From a bacterium (lineage in GTDB: Bacteria > Fidelibacterota > Marinisomatia > Marinisomatales > UBA1611): a stretch of 39,128 nucleotides of DNA. Positions 8,826 to 18,389 of this stretch are shown piece by piece. Positions within the stretch are counted from its first letter, which is position 1, and the number at the start of each line of letters is the position of its first letter. The position numbers and the translations under genes were made by a program. The notes under the pieces were generated by a model. It searched no databases. It saw only the letters and a list, made by a program, of their open reading frames with translations, and had not been told where the DNA came from. The stretch spans positions 1 to 39,128 of the forward strand of contig SGYO01000019.1 of NCBI GenBank assembly GCA_004321745.1, in the 5' to 3' direction.

Positions 8826-10433
8826 ATGAGTAATAAAAAAATAGAATTGTTTGATACTACCCTTAGAGATGGAACGCAAGGTGAAGGTGTAAATCTATCT
8901 GTAGAAGATAAGATAAGACTAGCTAAGCGTCTAGATGAATTTGGTATTAATATAATTGAGGGGGGCTGGCCTGGAAGCAACCCAAGGGATAAGGAATTTT
9001 TCAAAAAAATTAACTCTGTCAGCTTAAATCAGGCAGAGGTATGTGCATTTGGTTCAACGGCAAGAAAGTTATCTAATATCGAAAATGATCCAAATTTAAA
9101 AGCTCTACTAGAAACTGAAGTAGAAACTCTCACAATATTTGGTAAAACCTGGCAACTCCATTCGAAACACGGGCTAGGCATAACAGATATTGATAATGCT
9201 AAATTAATAGAACAGTCCGTATCTTTCTTGTCTAGAAATGGCGTTCGTGTAATTTTTGATGCAGAACACTTCTTTGATGGATATCTTCAGTCTGAAACAT
9301 TTGCTCTAGATATGTTAGATGCTGCAGTTAACGGAGGTGCAGATACGTTAGTTTTATGTGATACAAATGGAGGTTCACTACCAAACTACGTTTATGATAC
9401 TACCAGGAAAATTGTGGACAGATATAAACAACAAATAGGTGTTCATTGTCACAATGATAGTGGGCTTGCAGCAGCCAATACTTTAATGGCAGTATCTGCT
9501 GGTGCTCTACATGTTCAAGGCACTATTAACGGCGTTGGAGAAAGATGTGGAAACGTTAGTCTTGCTACTGTATTGCCAAATCTTGTGTTAAAAATGAACA
9601 AAAAAACTAAAACTGAACTTAACCTTACGGATCTATCAAGGCTCGTAAAATTCACATATGATATCATGAATATGCATCCTGACACTCAGGCCCCATTTAT
9701 CGGAAAATCAGCTTTCGCCCATAAAGGTGGTATTCATGTCAGTGCAGTTATGAAAGATAGTAATATGTACGAGCATATCGATCCTGCGCTAGTTGGAAAC
9801 AAACAACGAGTATTAGTTTCCGATCTCTCTGGTAAAAGCAATATCAACTTCAAGGCTAATGAACTTGACATTAAATACAAAGACTCAAAAGAAATAACTG
9901 GTCAATTGGTATCAAAAGTAAAAGATCTCGAATTCGAAGGTTATCAGTTTGAAGCAGCAGATGCTTCTCTTGAATTAATACTCAGAGAGTTATCTGGCGA
10001 ATATAGTCCTTTCTTTAAGGTATTAGATTCAAAAGTACATATATCTTATGATGAGAGCGGCACTGAAAAAGCAGATGCAACTCTTAAAGTATTGGTAGGT
10101 GAAGATATTGAACATACAGCATCTGATGGAGATGGACCAGTAGACGCTCTAAATAACGCATTACGGAAGGCATTAGCAATTTTCTTTCCAGAACTGAAAG
10201 ATGTTAGGCTCACAGATTATAAGGTTCGAGTTCTTAATGAGCAAGAGGGTACTGGCGCTAAAGTAAGAGTTTTAATCGAAAGCGCATATGAGGATGATTC
10301 ATGGTCAACTATTGGTGTCTCAAAGAATATCATAGAAGCTAGCCGTCAGGCCCTAAGCGATAGCTTTAATTATCGACTAGCAAAGTTGTCGAATTGGAGT
10401 ATTAAAAATAAAAAATCACTTCAGCTCAGCTAA
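8826..10433 (+). CDS. cimA: (R)-Citramalate synthase
   Basis: 535 residues, the length of the CimA/LeuA-homologue class. It differs from LeuA in the motifs known to mark citramalate synthase: DTTLRDGTQGEGVNLS, GGWPGSNPRD and DAEHFFDGY, followed by DTNGGSLPN, HCHNDSGLAAANT, GVGERCGN and KGGIHVSAV. A C-terminal LeuA-type regulatory domain (about 400-535) has SDGDGPVDALNNAL and DYKVRVL. The enzyme condenses pyruvate with acetyl-CoA to give citramalate, the threonine-independent entry to isoleucine. Location directly after leuCD fits, because LeuCD and LeuB carry out the next two steps to 2-oxobutyrate. No ilvA or other ilv gene is in the window. Confidence 0.94.
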   Translation: MSNKKIELFDTTLRDGTQGEGVNLSVEDKIRLAKRLDEFGINIIEGGWPGSNPRDKEFFKKINSVSLNQAEVCAFGSTARKLSNIENDPNLKALLETEVETLTIFGKTWQLHSKHGLGITDIDNAKLIEQSVSFLSRNGVRVIFDAEHFFDGYLQSETFALDMLDAAVNGGADTLVLCDTNGGSLPNYVYDTTRKIVDRYKQQIGVHCHNDSGLAAANTLMAVSAGALHVQGTINGVGERCGNVSLATVLPNLVLKMNKKTKTELNLTDLSRLVKFTYDIMNMHPDTQAPFIGKSAFAHKGGIHVSAVMKDSNMYEHIDPALVGNKQRVLVSDLSGKSNINFKANELDIKYKDSKEITGQLVSKVKDLEFEGYQFEAADASLELILRELSGEYSPFFKVLDSKVHISYDESGTEKADATLKVLVGEDIEHTASDGDGPVDALNNALRKALAIFFPELKDVRLTDYKVRVLNEQEGTGAKVRVLIESAYEDDSWSTIGVSKNIIEASRQALSDSFNYRLAKLSNWSIKNKKSLQLS

Positions 10434-10441
10434 ATCCTTCC

Positions 10442-10600
10442 TTGAACAAAAAGAGCAGTAAATCTAAAAAAAATGTTCTACTCTACAAGGAAGACGGTCA
10501 ACTAGAAAAACTAGAAGAAGACAGAGTTAATAAAAATGTTAATAATGATGGTCTTTTAAATAAAGATGTGAACCACCCATCCGAAAGAGGATCTGATTAG
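10442..10600 (+). CDS. Small charged protein at the end of the leu operon, TTG start
   Basis: A 52-residue frame starts at TTG 10442, 8 bp after the cimA stop, and ends at TAG 10598-10600. It begins MNKKSSKSKKNVLLYKEDG and ends NHPSERGSD. It is very hydrophilic, with a Lys-rich N-terminus and an acidic middle (EKLEEDRV), and has no membrane segment. The tight spacing to cimA, the absence of stops in an AT-rich stretch and the distinctive polar C-terminal motif make a real gene likely. No Shine-Dalgarno sequence is visible, so expression may depend on coupling to cimA. I do not recognise the family and assign no function. Confidence 0.55.
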   Translation: MNKKSSKSKKNVLLYKEDGQLEKLEEDRVNKNVNNDGLLNKDVNHPSERGSD

Positions 10601-10602
10601 AA

Positions 10603-12198
10603 CTATACTGCTTCAGTGATTAAGTTCCTGTAGCCTTCGTATCCGCCGCTATGTTCTATTACCTTTTCTTTTTTTACTTCAATAAGTCTTGTAGATAAAG
10701 AAGAAATAAATTCTCTATCATGACTAACGAAAATTACCGTGCCTTCAAATATATCAAGTGCGTGATTAAGTGCTTCTATTGATTCCATATCTAAATGATT
10801 TGTAGGTTCATCTAAAATGATGACGTTGGCTCTTTGTAGTATGATTTTTCCAAATAGCATTCTACGTTGTTCTCCACCAGACAATACACTTACGGGTTTA
10901 TTTACATCATCTTGGGAGAATAATAATCTTCCAAGAGTACCTCTGATTGTCTCCAGGTCATCTTCTTTGTGACTATATTTAGCCATCCAGTCCATTAATG
11001 TCGTATCTGATTTAAAATCATCACTATGATTTTGGGCAAAATAGCCAATTGAGCAATTATCTGACCATTTAATCATACCATTATCAGCAAAACTATCTTT
11101 AATCAAACACTTCACTAGCGTGGTCTTTCCAATGCCATTTTCGCCAATTATTCCAATCCTATCGCCAGAATTAATAGTCATATTGAATTTATTAATAACG
11201 TTTAGGTCATCATAGGATTTTGAAATATTTTCAATTTCTACAACCTTATTATGAACCTTTTTTTCTTGTTTGAATCGAATGAATGGATAAACGCGACTTG
11301 ATGCTTTAATATTTTCAAGTTTGATCTTATTTATTTGATTTGCTCTTGATGTGGCTTGTTTAGCTTTTGATGCATTTGCAGAAAATCTACTTACAAAAGA
11401 TTGTAATTCCTTTATTTTAGCTTCCTTTTTAGCATTTTCATTTAGCATAGTTTCTCTAGCCAGGGTAGAGGCTATCATGAAGTCATCATAATTACCATTG
11501 TATAACCTGATTTCGCCATAATCAAGGTCTGCCATATGAGTGCATACGCTGTTTAAAAATCTCCTATCATGTGAAATAATGATCATCATACAATCTTTAT
11601 TTTTTAATGTGTTTTCAAGCCAACGAATAGTATTTATATCTAGGTTGTTTGTAGGCTCATCTAGTAGCAGAATTCCAGGGTCTCCAAATAAAGCCTGCGC
11701 AAGTAGGACTCTTAATTTTAATCCTGGAGCTATCGAACTCATTGGTTTTTCATGATCATCTAAGGGTATTCCTAGCCCAAGAAGCAGTTCCTCAGCATTA
11801 GAGTCTGACATATAACCATCCATATCGCCAAACTCAATCTCTAATTCTGCAACCTTGATACCTTCTTCTTCGGTCATTTCTGGAAGAGAGTATAACCTTT
11901 CACGCTCATTTTTAATTTTCCAAAGAGTGCTATGTCCCATTATGACACAGTCTATTACTTTTATATCTTCATAGGCAAATTGATCTTGATTAAGCTTTGA
12001 TACTCGTTTGTTTTTATCAATGGATACGGTACCAGATGTAGGATTTAGTTCACCAGTTAAAATCCTCATGAATGTAGATTTCCCGGAGCCATTAGCCCCA
12101 ATTAAACCGTATCTATTCTTATCCGAAAACTTAACTGTTATACTTTCAAAAAGAGGTTTTGAACCAAACTGCATCGAAATATTGGAAGTTGTTATCAT
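10603..12198 (-). CDS. ybiT: ABC-F family ATPase, YbiT type
   Basis: 531 residues against 530 in E. coli YbiT, and very similar to it from end to end: it opens with [10 protein letters not shown] and has [15 protein letters not shown] (Walker A 1), [25 protein letters not shown] (Walker B 1), the linker [20 protein letters not shown], a second Walker [34 protein letters not shown] and [11 protein letters not shown]. There are two nucleotide-binding domains and no membrane segment. ABC-F proteins act on the ribosome; YbiT's exact role is less defined than EttA's. It converges on the leu operon with a 2-bp gap. Its promoter faces that of the laminarinase across the 12199-12379 gap. Confidence 0.93.
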   Translation of the reverse strand: MITTSNISMQFGSKPLFESITVKFSDKNRYGLIGANGSGKSTFMRILTGELNPTSGTVSIDKNKRVSKLNQDQFAYEDIKVIDCVIMGHSTLWKIKNERERLYSLPEMTEEEGIKVAELEIEFGDMDGYMSDSNAEELLLGLGIPLDDHEKPMSSIAPGLKLRVLLAQALFGDPGILLLDEPTNNLDINTIRWLENTLKNKDCMMIIISHDRRFLNSVCTHMADLDYGEIRLYNGNYDDFMIASTLARETMLNENAKKEAKIKELQSFVSRFSANASKAKQATSRANQINKIKLENIKASSRVYPFIRFKQEKKVHNKVVEIENISKSYDDLNVINKFNMTINSGDRIGIIGENGIGKTTLVKCLIKDSFADNGMIKWSDNCSIGYFAQNHSDDFKSDTTLMDWMAKYSHKEDDLETIRGTLGRLLFSQDDVNKPVSVLSGGEQRRMLFGKIILQRANVIILDEPTNHLDMESIEALNHALDIFEGTVIFVSHDREFISSLSTRLIEVKKEKVIEHSGGYEGYRNLITEAV

Positions 12199-12313
12199 CT
12201 TATGTTTATTTATTTATTTATTCTAAAAATAAATGTCATTTGGAAGAAGGGAGTTTAATAATAACCATATTTTGATTAAACAAAGATTTTAAAATTTCTC
12301 AAATATTATATTG

Positions 12314-12331
12314 TCTTAACATATGTTAAGA
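12314..12331. promoter_or_regulatory. 18-bp perfect palindrome upstream of the GH81 gene (possible operator)
   Basis: TCTTAACATATGTTAAGA reads identically on both strands. It lies 49 bp before the laminarinase ATG, in the 181-bp divergent gap shared with ybiT, and just upstream of TATATT-like sequence at 12337-12342. Perfect palindromes of this size near a promoter usually bind a dimeric repressor or activator. A short RNA hairpin is an alternative, but no U tract follows. I did not find the same palindrome before the neighbouring chitinase. Confidence 0.45.
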
Positions 12332-12379
12332 AACATTATATTATAGTATCCTGGTTTTAATAAATGATTAATTTAAAAT

Positions 12380-15300
12380 ATGAGATTTACAGCTATTTAC
12401 ATATTTTTAATTTTAAGCATATGCTACTCTCAGGTCATCCAAGTAGGCTCTGGTAGTTATACAACCTCTTTTCCAGGCACTGATGCTGCAGGAAGAAATG
12501 GATATCCATCAGGGCAACCTCAAACAACAGGTCCAGCTGCTCAAAAACATGCCCCGACAAACGATTGGTGGAGCTACACAATTAAAAATGATCATGCTAG
12601 TAACCTCTTTAATTACCCTCTCGCATTAAAGACTGTTAACTCCGGTTTGGTAACAAGTTACATTCCTTGGGGTGTATATGATGACCAAGAGCCAATCATT
12701 GTAAGTTTAACTGGTCTTAATGCGTCTAAAGCCAAAGTGTACAATTTTACGGACTGGACGGTTACTCTTGATTGGACAGATTCGAATAATTCACTCAAAG
12801 CAACAGCAGGTATCGGAATGCCATTTGTTTATTTTACAAAAGATGACGCTTCAACTGTTGAAATTGAAATCAACCTTGGGCAAGTTTCTGTTAGTGGTGA
12901 AAAAATCATTGTTGAAAATGCTAGAAATGGTGCTGATTTTGTTATCTATGGGCCTACTGGTAGCACTTGGCAGGTGTCTGGAAATAAATACACATCTAAT
13001 CTAAATGGAAAAAACTATTGGTCTTTAGTTATGTTACCACAAAATACAAGCAACTTGATTGCAGTTGCTAATGATTTGCAAAAATATGCTTACGTATTCC
13101 CACAAAATACTTCTGTGGAATGGTACTATAATGAAAATAATTCTTATATGTATACTGACTACCTAATAGAAGTTGAAGTAAAAGAGGGTGTTTATAACAA
13201 TATATTACAAGGTTTACTACCGCATCAATGGAACAACCTGTCAGATGAATCAGCTTACCCGAATGAATACACATACAATAGTGTTCGAGGTGAATTAAAA
13301 ATGTTAGATGGAAATAACTTTAGCACAAAAAATATTTTTACAGGTATACTTCCGACACTTCCTTCGTTAGGTCAATACAGTCAGCACTATAATCCAGCTG
13401 AGTTACAGAATAAAATATCACAAATAGAAAACAATCAATTAGCCACCTGGACAGACTCATATAATGAGGGTCAGGTTATGAATAGGTTAATACAAACTGG
13501 AAGAATTGCCCATGAAATTGGTAATTCTGAAGCTCGGGATTTAATTATAGAAACTGTAAAGGAAAGATTGGAGGACTGGTTAACAGCCTCAACGCCTGAA
13601 GTAGCATTCATTTTTTATTATAATACTAATTGGTCTACTTTGATAGGCTACCCCGCGGGGCACGGGCAAGATAATAATATCAATGATCATCACTTTCATT
13701 GGGGCTACTTCATTCATGCAGCAGCTTTTATCGAACAATTTCAACCTGGTTGGGCAAATGATTGGGGAGAAATGGTAAACCACCTTGTTCGAGATGCTGC
13801 TTCTCCAAACAGAAATGACCCTGATTATCCTTTTCTTAGAAGTTTTAGTCCTTTTGCAGGGCACTGTTGGGCAAATGGTTTTGCTACATTTCCGCAAGGA
13901 AATGACCAAGAATCTACTTCAGAGAGTATGCAGTTTAATTCTGCTTTAATACATTGGGGGAGTGTAACAGGAAATGATGAAATTAGAGATCTTGGTATTT
14001 ACTTGTACACTACAGAGCGTACCGCAATTGATGAGTACTGGTTTGATATTTACGATAGGAATTTTTCTGATAATCAGCAATATAGTTTAGTATCTAGAGT
14101 ATGGGGAAATTCTTACGATAATGGTACATTTTGGACTAATGATATAGCAGCATCTTACGGTATCGAAATGTATCCTATTCATGGTGGGTCTTTTTATTTA
14201 GCTCACAACCTAGATTATTCTACCGCATTATGGAATGAGATAACAAGCAATACTGGTATCTTAAATAACGAAGTTAATCCAAACCTTTGGCATGATGTAT
14301 ATTGGAAGTATTTATCATTTATTGATGCTTCTGCTGCGATAGAACTATACAATTCAAATCCCAACAGGATTCTGAAATTCGGTATATCCGATGCACATAC
14401 ATACTACTGGCTACATTCCATGAACTCTATTGGTCAATACAGGTCTAATGTAACAGCAGATTGGCCAATAGCAGCTAGTTTTGACAATTTAGGTCAAATA
14501 ACATACGCTGCACATAATTATACTGAAGAAGAAATGATTGTTAATTTTTCTGATGGATACCAGTTGACAGTTCCTGCTGGTGAAATGAGCACTAATAGAG
14601 GCGAGTCAATTACAGGTACTATACAGACAGATTTCAATCAGGCTTATATCAATGGTAGTATTATCATAAACTTTTCATCAGATAACAATAGTATTTCTCG
14701 AGTAGAATTTTATGATAATTCAGATCTCATTGGAGAGGTATTAAGTCCACCATTTCAATTCACAGCAACAAATCTGGGTCTAGGTATTCATAATATATAT
14801 GCAAAGATATATTCTGGCTCAGAATTTGGACTAAGTAATTTTATTACTGTAACGGTCGGCGAACAGTTAGCATATATTAATTCAATGAATATTATTCCTG
14901 GTGTGATTGAATCTGGTAAATATGATTACTTTGAAGGTGGTTTAGGTCAAAATATTACCTATTTTGACAACTCCCTAAACAATGAAGGTACATTTAGAAC
15001 GGATGAATATGTGGATGTAGAATATTTTGGTAATACTGAAGGTCCTACATTAGGTTGGATAGAGGCTGGTGAATGGGTCGAATACACTTTAAATGTTCAA
15101 ACAGCCGGATACTATGATATGCAGTACAGATATGCATCTGATATAGCTGGTGGCGGAGGACCATTTCATTTTGAAATAAATGGACAGGTTATAAGCGATA
15201 ATATTTATGCTGGAAACACTGGTGACTGGTATAACTGGCTAAGCGGCAATACAGAAAATATTGAATTAAATGCTGGCGAGCATGTACTTCGCTTAGTGTT

Positions 15301-16531
15301 CTCGGATGGTGGATTTAATCTTGGTAGGTTAAATTTTATTTTCAACAGAGAGTTAGATTATAATCCACCGGTATCTAATGCAGGAGAAGATATTTTAGTT
15401 GTTCTTCCAAGCAGCTCTGCAGTCCTAGATGGAAGTTTAAGTTCAGATTCAGACACTGATGATTTAAATTTTAAGTGGACTCAGGTCTATGGTCCCAATA
15501 CTGCTAATGTTTTATCTCCTAACAATCAAATAACCAATATTAATGACTTGGTGGAAGGAACATATAAGTTTAAACTTAATGTAAGTGATAATTCTCATTC
15601 ATCAATAGATTATATTTATGTATTTGTATCTAGCTCTGAAAATTTTCCTCCAACAGTTTCTCTTAATACTTCTAATTTAGCCTCATCTTACTATTATGGC
15701 TCTAACATAGAGCTTTTGGCAACTGCTAATGATATCGATGGAACGATTGAAAAAGTTGAATTTTATGATAATAATATGCTCATTACTGAACTATTTGAGG
15801 AACCATACATATATGTGATACAAAATTTATCGCTTGGTATACACACAATTAAGGCAGTAGCATACGATGATGATGGTTTGTCATCAGAACCAAGTAGTTT
15901 TGAATTTGATATCATAGAGGCTCCTTCATGTACTGGTGGACCTTCCAATGGTGACTATACTTATGAGTTTTCAGATGATCTAAATAATCCAACTATCACT
16001 TTCATTCCTAGTGCAAGCCATGTTGGTAGCCCTACATGTATTCTATATTACAGTACTGGAGGTACTCCTCCTGGGTATAATGTTACTTCGAATGTACCGT
16101 TTCAAATTAATGCTGATGAGGGGGAGGTTGTTCAATTTTATTATACCTACTCCTATAATGGTTTAGAAAGAAATACGTCTGCAGATCCACATTCATATGA
16201 AATTGGCAGTTGTTATAGTGGGCAATTAGAGGCAGAGGTGAATAATATACCAAACGATTTTTCTCTCAAACAAAACTATCCAAATCCATTTAATCCAAAA
16301 ACTAAGATTCAATATTCTTTACCTAAAGATACGTATGTAAATATTAACATATTTGACCTTAACGGTAAAATAGTAAAGTCTTTAATTAAGGAATTTCAAA
16401 GTGCTGGATTTAAAAATATCATGTGGAAAGGAAATAATGATTTTGGACAGACTCTTTCTGCTGGAATGTATATTTTAGTTTTTAATTCCGATGAATACTA
16501 TGCTTCAAAGAAAATGCTTTTGTTAAAATAG
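12380..16531 (+). CDS. Secreted multidomain GH81 endo-beta-1,3-glucanase (laminarinase) with CBM6, CBM56 and type IX sorting tail
   Basis: 1383 residues. A Sec signal peptide (1-18, ending near CYSQ) is followed by a GH81 domain to about 735: NDWWSYTI, LFNYPLALK, then NDHHFHWGYFIHAAAF (Asp436) and GHCWANG...NDQESTSES (Glu511/Glu515), the family's catalytic region. After it come an Ig-like domain (745-828), a CBM6-like domain (833-990, with GWIEAGEWVEYTLNV), a PKD/REJ-like domain (992-1087, PPVSNAGED), a second Ig-like domain (1089-1180), a CBM56-like beta-1,3-glucan-binding domain (1183-1277, GDYTYEFSDDLNNPTITF), and a sorting tail (1290-1383, NYPNPFNP, FDLNGKIV, SAGMYIL). It should cleave laminarin or other beta-1,3-glucans outside the cell. 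Domain edges are by eye. Long gene, no frameshift seen. Confidence 0.92.
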   Translation: MRFTAIYIFLILSICYSQVIQVGSGSYTTSFPGTDAAGRNGYPSGQPQTTGPAAQKHAPTNDWWSYTIKNDHASNLFNYPLALKTVNSGLVTSYIPWGVYDDQEPIIVSLTGLNASKAKVYNFTDWTVTLDWTDSNNSLKATAGIGMPFVYFTKDDASTVEIEINLGQVSVSGEKIIVENARNGADFVIYGPTGSTWQVSGNKYTSNLNGKNYWSLVMLPQNTSNLIAVANDLQKYAYVFPQNTSVEWYYNENNSYMYTDYLIEVEVKEGVYNNILQGLLPHQWNNLSDESAYPNEYTYNSVRGELKMLDGNNFSTKNIFTGILPTLPSLGQYSQHYNPAELQNKISQIENNQLATWTDSYNEGQVMNRLIQTGRIAHEIGNSEARDLIIETVKERLEDWLTASTPEVAFIFYYNTNWSTLIGYPAGHGQDNNINDHHFHWGYFIHAAAFIEQFQPGWANDWGEMVNHLVRDAASPNRNDPDYPFLRSFSPFAGHCWANGFATFPQGNDQESTSESMQFNSALIHWGSVTGNDEIRDLGIYLYTTERTAIDEYWFDIYDRNFSDNQQYSLVSRVWGNSYDNGTFWTNDIAASYGIEMYPIHGGSFYLAHNLDYSTALWNEITSNTGILNNEVNPNLWHDVYWKYLSFIDASAAIELYNSNPNRILKFGISDAHTYYWLHSMNSIGQYRSNVTADWPIAASFDNLGQITYAAHNYTEEEMIVNFSDGYQLTVPAGEMSTNRGESITGTIQTDFNQAYINGSIIINFSSDNNSISRVEFYDNSDLIGEVLSPPFQFTATNLGLGIHNIYAKIYSGSEFGLSNFITVTVGEQLAYINSMNIIPGVIESGKYDYFEGGLGQNITYFDNSLNNEGTFRTDEYVDVEYFGNTEGPTLGWIEAGEWVEYTLNVQTAGYYDMQYRYASDIAGGGGPFHFEINGQVISDNIYAGNTGDWYNWLSGNTENIELNAGEHVLRLVFSDGGFNLGRLNFIFNRELDYNPPVSNAGEDILVVLPSSSAVLDGSLSSDSDTDDLNFKWTQVYGPNTANVLSPNNQITNINDLVEGTYKFKLNVSDNSHSSIDYIYVFVSSSENFPPTVSLNTSNLASSYYYGSNIELLATANDIDGTIEKVEFYDNNMLITELFEEPYIYVIQNLSLGIHTIKAVAYDDDGLSSEPSSFEFDIIEAPSCTGGPSNGDYTYEFSDDLNNPTITFIPSASHVGSPTCILYYSTGGTPPGYNVTSNVPFQINADEGEVVQFYYTYSYNGLERNTSADPHSYEIGSCYSGQLEAEVNNIPNDFSLKQNYPNPFNPKTKIQYSLPKDTYVNINIFDLNGKIVKSLIKEFQSAGFKNIMWKGNNDFGQTLSAGMYILVFNSDEYYASKKMLLLK

Positions 16532-16635
16532 ACATTCCTGCTTTTCTTTAAACCAATTCCTACTTTTTAAATATTCTTTAAAAGTCTAAAATCTCGTTGG
16601 CTAAGGTCACTTGTTTAAACTAATTAGGAAAAATA

Positions 16636-17970
16636 ATGATTAGATTAATATTTTTATGTTTTTTATCTTTTTCATTAGGTTATACACAAAGAGTAGTAGG
16701 GTATTATCCGCAGTGGGTTCAAGGTAATCTTCATCCCTCCGATATTGATTATAATGTTATAACACATATTAATCATGCTTTTGCTTGGCCAGATAACGAG
16801 GGTAACATATTGCATTATGATAATATGATTTCTCAATCAATAACCGGCGCAGTACATGATAACAATGCAAAAATTTTACTTAGTTTAGGTGGTTGGGGTA
16901 ACTCTTGGGGATTCGCTTCTTCAACTGAAACAGAGGAAGCTCGGTCAATTTTCATTGACAATATTATTAGTATTTGTGAAAATAATAACTATGATGGAAT
17001 TGATATTGATTGGGAGCATCCAAACGGATATACGCAAAAAAATAATTTAAGTGCATTTATATCTGAACTTCGTCAAGCATTTAATGATTTATATCCGGAA
17101 TGGTTAATAACAATGGCCGTGCCTGTCTCAAATTGGTCAGGGCAACATTATGATTTTAATTCATTGGTAGAAAATGTCGACTACTTTAATGCTATGACTT
17201 ATGATTTTCATGGTTCATGGACAGACCATGCCGGTCACAATTCTCCTTTATATCCGTCACCTGCAAACGATCCTGATGGAGGAGTAAGTACTGGTTTTAA
17301 CTACCTTGCAAATACGCGTGGTATACCTAGAAATAAAATCAATATTGGACTGTCTTTCTATGGTAAGCAATATAATGCCATTGATATTAACGGATCTTAT
17401 CAGGGCGAAGTATCATCTCTTTTGTATAATCAATATGAAGATTACATTAATAATGGCTGGGACTACGTTTGGGACAACGTAGCTCAAGTACCATATTTAC
17501 GTAGCACTACTCAAAATTATATTATTACAATCGAAGATTCAATTTCCATTGCTAGAAAAAGTGATTACGTAAAAAATAATCAGATTGGTGGTTTAATGAT
17601 ATGGGCCCTTAGCTATGATCTTATTGGCAATACTCAGAAATTGATTAATTCCTTAAAAACAAACTATTTGGGGGTAAACATAAACCTACCAGAAAGATAC
17701 TCTCTTGAACTAAGAAACTACCCAAATCCCTTTAATGGAAATACCAATTTTGTATTTCAATTGAATAACGATTCTGAAATCAAACTTTCGATATATGATT
17801 TAAATGGTAAATTGATCAAAGTGATAAATAACTACATGGCTAGGGGATTAAATGAATTAAGATGGAATGGAACAAATGAAATGGATCAAGAAATTAGCTC
17901 CGGGGTTTATCTTTACATTTTAGACGCTGACGAAAAAACTTCAAGTAATAAATTGATACTTTTGAAGTAA
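16636..17970 (+). CDS. Secreted GH18 chitinase with type IX sorting tail
   Basis: 444 residues. A short signal peptide (1-17, ending GYTQ) leads into a GH18 barrel: VVGYYPQW, INHAFAW, ILLSLGGWG (about 80-88), the catalytic YDGIDIDWEHP with proton donor Glu127 and the assisting Asp123/Asp125, AMTYDFHGSW and MIWALSYD at the end of the barrel. Residues 355-444 form a T9SS-like tail (NYPNPFNGN, YDLNGKLIKV, SSGVYLYI) closely related to that of the preceding laminarinase. It should hydrolyse beta-1,4-GlcNAc chains. A good Shine-Dalgarno (AGGA) precedes the ATG. The 104-bp gap from the laminarinase shows no clear terminator, so co-transcription is possible. No chitin-binding module is present. Confidence 0.94.
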   Translation: MIRLIFLCFLSFSLGYTQRVVGYYPQWVQGNLHPSDIDYNVITHINHAFAWPDNEGNILHYDNMISQSITGAVHDNNAKILLSLGGWGNSWGFASSTETEEARSIFIDNIISICENNNYDGIDIDWEHPNGYTQKNNLSAFISELRQAFNDLYPEWLITMAVPVSNWSGQHYDFNSLVENVDYFNAMTYDFHGSWTDHAGHNSPLYPSPANDPDGGVSTGFNYLANTRGIPRNKINIGLSFYGKQYNAIDINGSYQGEVSSLLYNQYEDYINNGWDYVWDNVAQVPYLRSTTQNYIITIEDSISIARKSDYVKNNQIGGLMIWALSYDLIGNTQKLINSLKTNYLGVNINLPERYSLELRNYPNPFNGNTNFVFQLNNDSEIKLSIYDLNGKLIKVINNYMARGLNELRWNGTNEMDQEISSGVYLYILDADEKTSSNKLILLK

Positions 17971-18003
17971 TATTCTTTTCTTTTTATCTTTTATGTAGAT
18001 CTT

Positions 18004-18213
18004 ATGTTTTATTTTCGATTAGCTGTAGCTCTTTTTTTCTTGTATATAATCTGGTATTTATACCTGTTTGTTAGTTTAAACAGAAGCCAGATTTCAATGA
18101 TATTCAAAAGAGGAAAATTTTTCTATTCAAATCCCTACATTAAACAGGAATTAATTAGTTCAACTTTGAAGTTTTTGTTCAAACTCCTGCGTAAATCGTT
18201 TTTTAAATTTTAA
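18004..18213 (+). CDS. Small single-pass membrane protein, unknown
   Basis: 69 residues. Residues 4-26 form one strongly hydrophobic helix rich in aromatic residues (FRLAVALFFLYIIWYLYLF), followed by a basic cytoplasmic-type tail ending KLLRKSFFKF. No family is recognised. It starts 33 bp after the chitinase stop, runs in the same direction, and is followed by a 51-residue ORF of similar layout. AT-rich DNA can produce such hydrophobic ORFs by chance, but the tandem arrangement argues for a real gene. Confidence 0.5.
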   Translation: MFYFRLAVALFFLYIIWYLYLFVSLNRSQISMIFKRGKFFYSNPYIKQELISSTLKFLFKLLRKSFFKF

Positions 18214-18233
18214 TTATTTTCCCTGGATAGCAC

Positions 18234-18389
18234 ATGGATAAAATTAAATTAAAACATGCAATATTAATTTTAATCTTTATCTTTGTAATTATTTTTATCA
18301 TTCTAAACAATCAAGATTTAGACTTCTATGAAAATTACAATAAAGCAATTTCAGAACCAGACAGTGTTAAAATATTGAACCTAAAATGA
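18234..18389 (+). CDS. Tiny single-pass membrane protein coupled to the next gene
   Basis: 51 residues, starting MDKIKLKHAILI. A basic N-terminus is followed by a run of Ile/Leu/Phe (residues 9-24) as a membrane anchor, then a 27-residue polar, acidic tail (NNQDLDFYENYNKAISEPDS) that would be outside the cytoplasm. Its TGA overlaps the ATG of the next gene (ATGA at 18386-18389), which strongly suggests that it is translated. No family is recognised. Confidence 0.6.
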   Translation: MDKIKLKHAILILIFIFVIIFIILNNQDLDFYENYNKAISEPDSVKILNLK

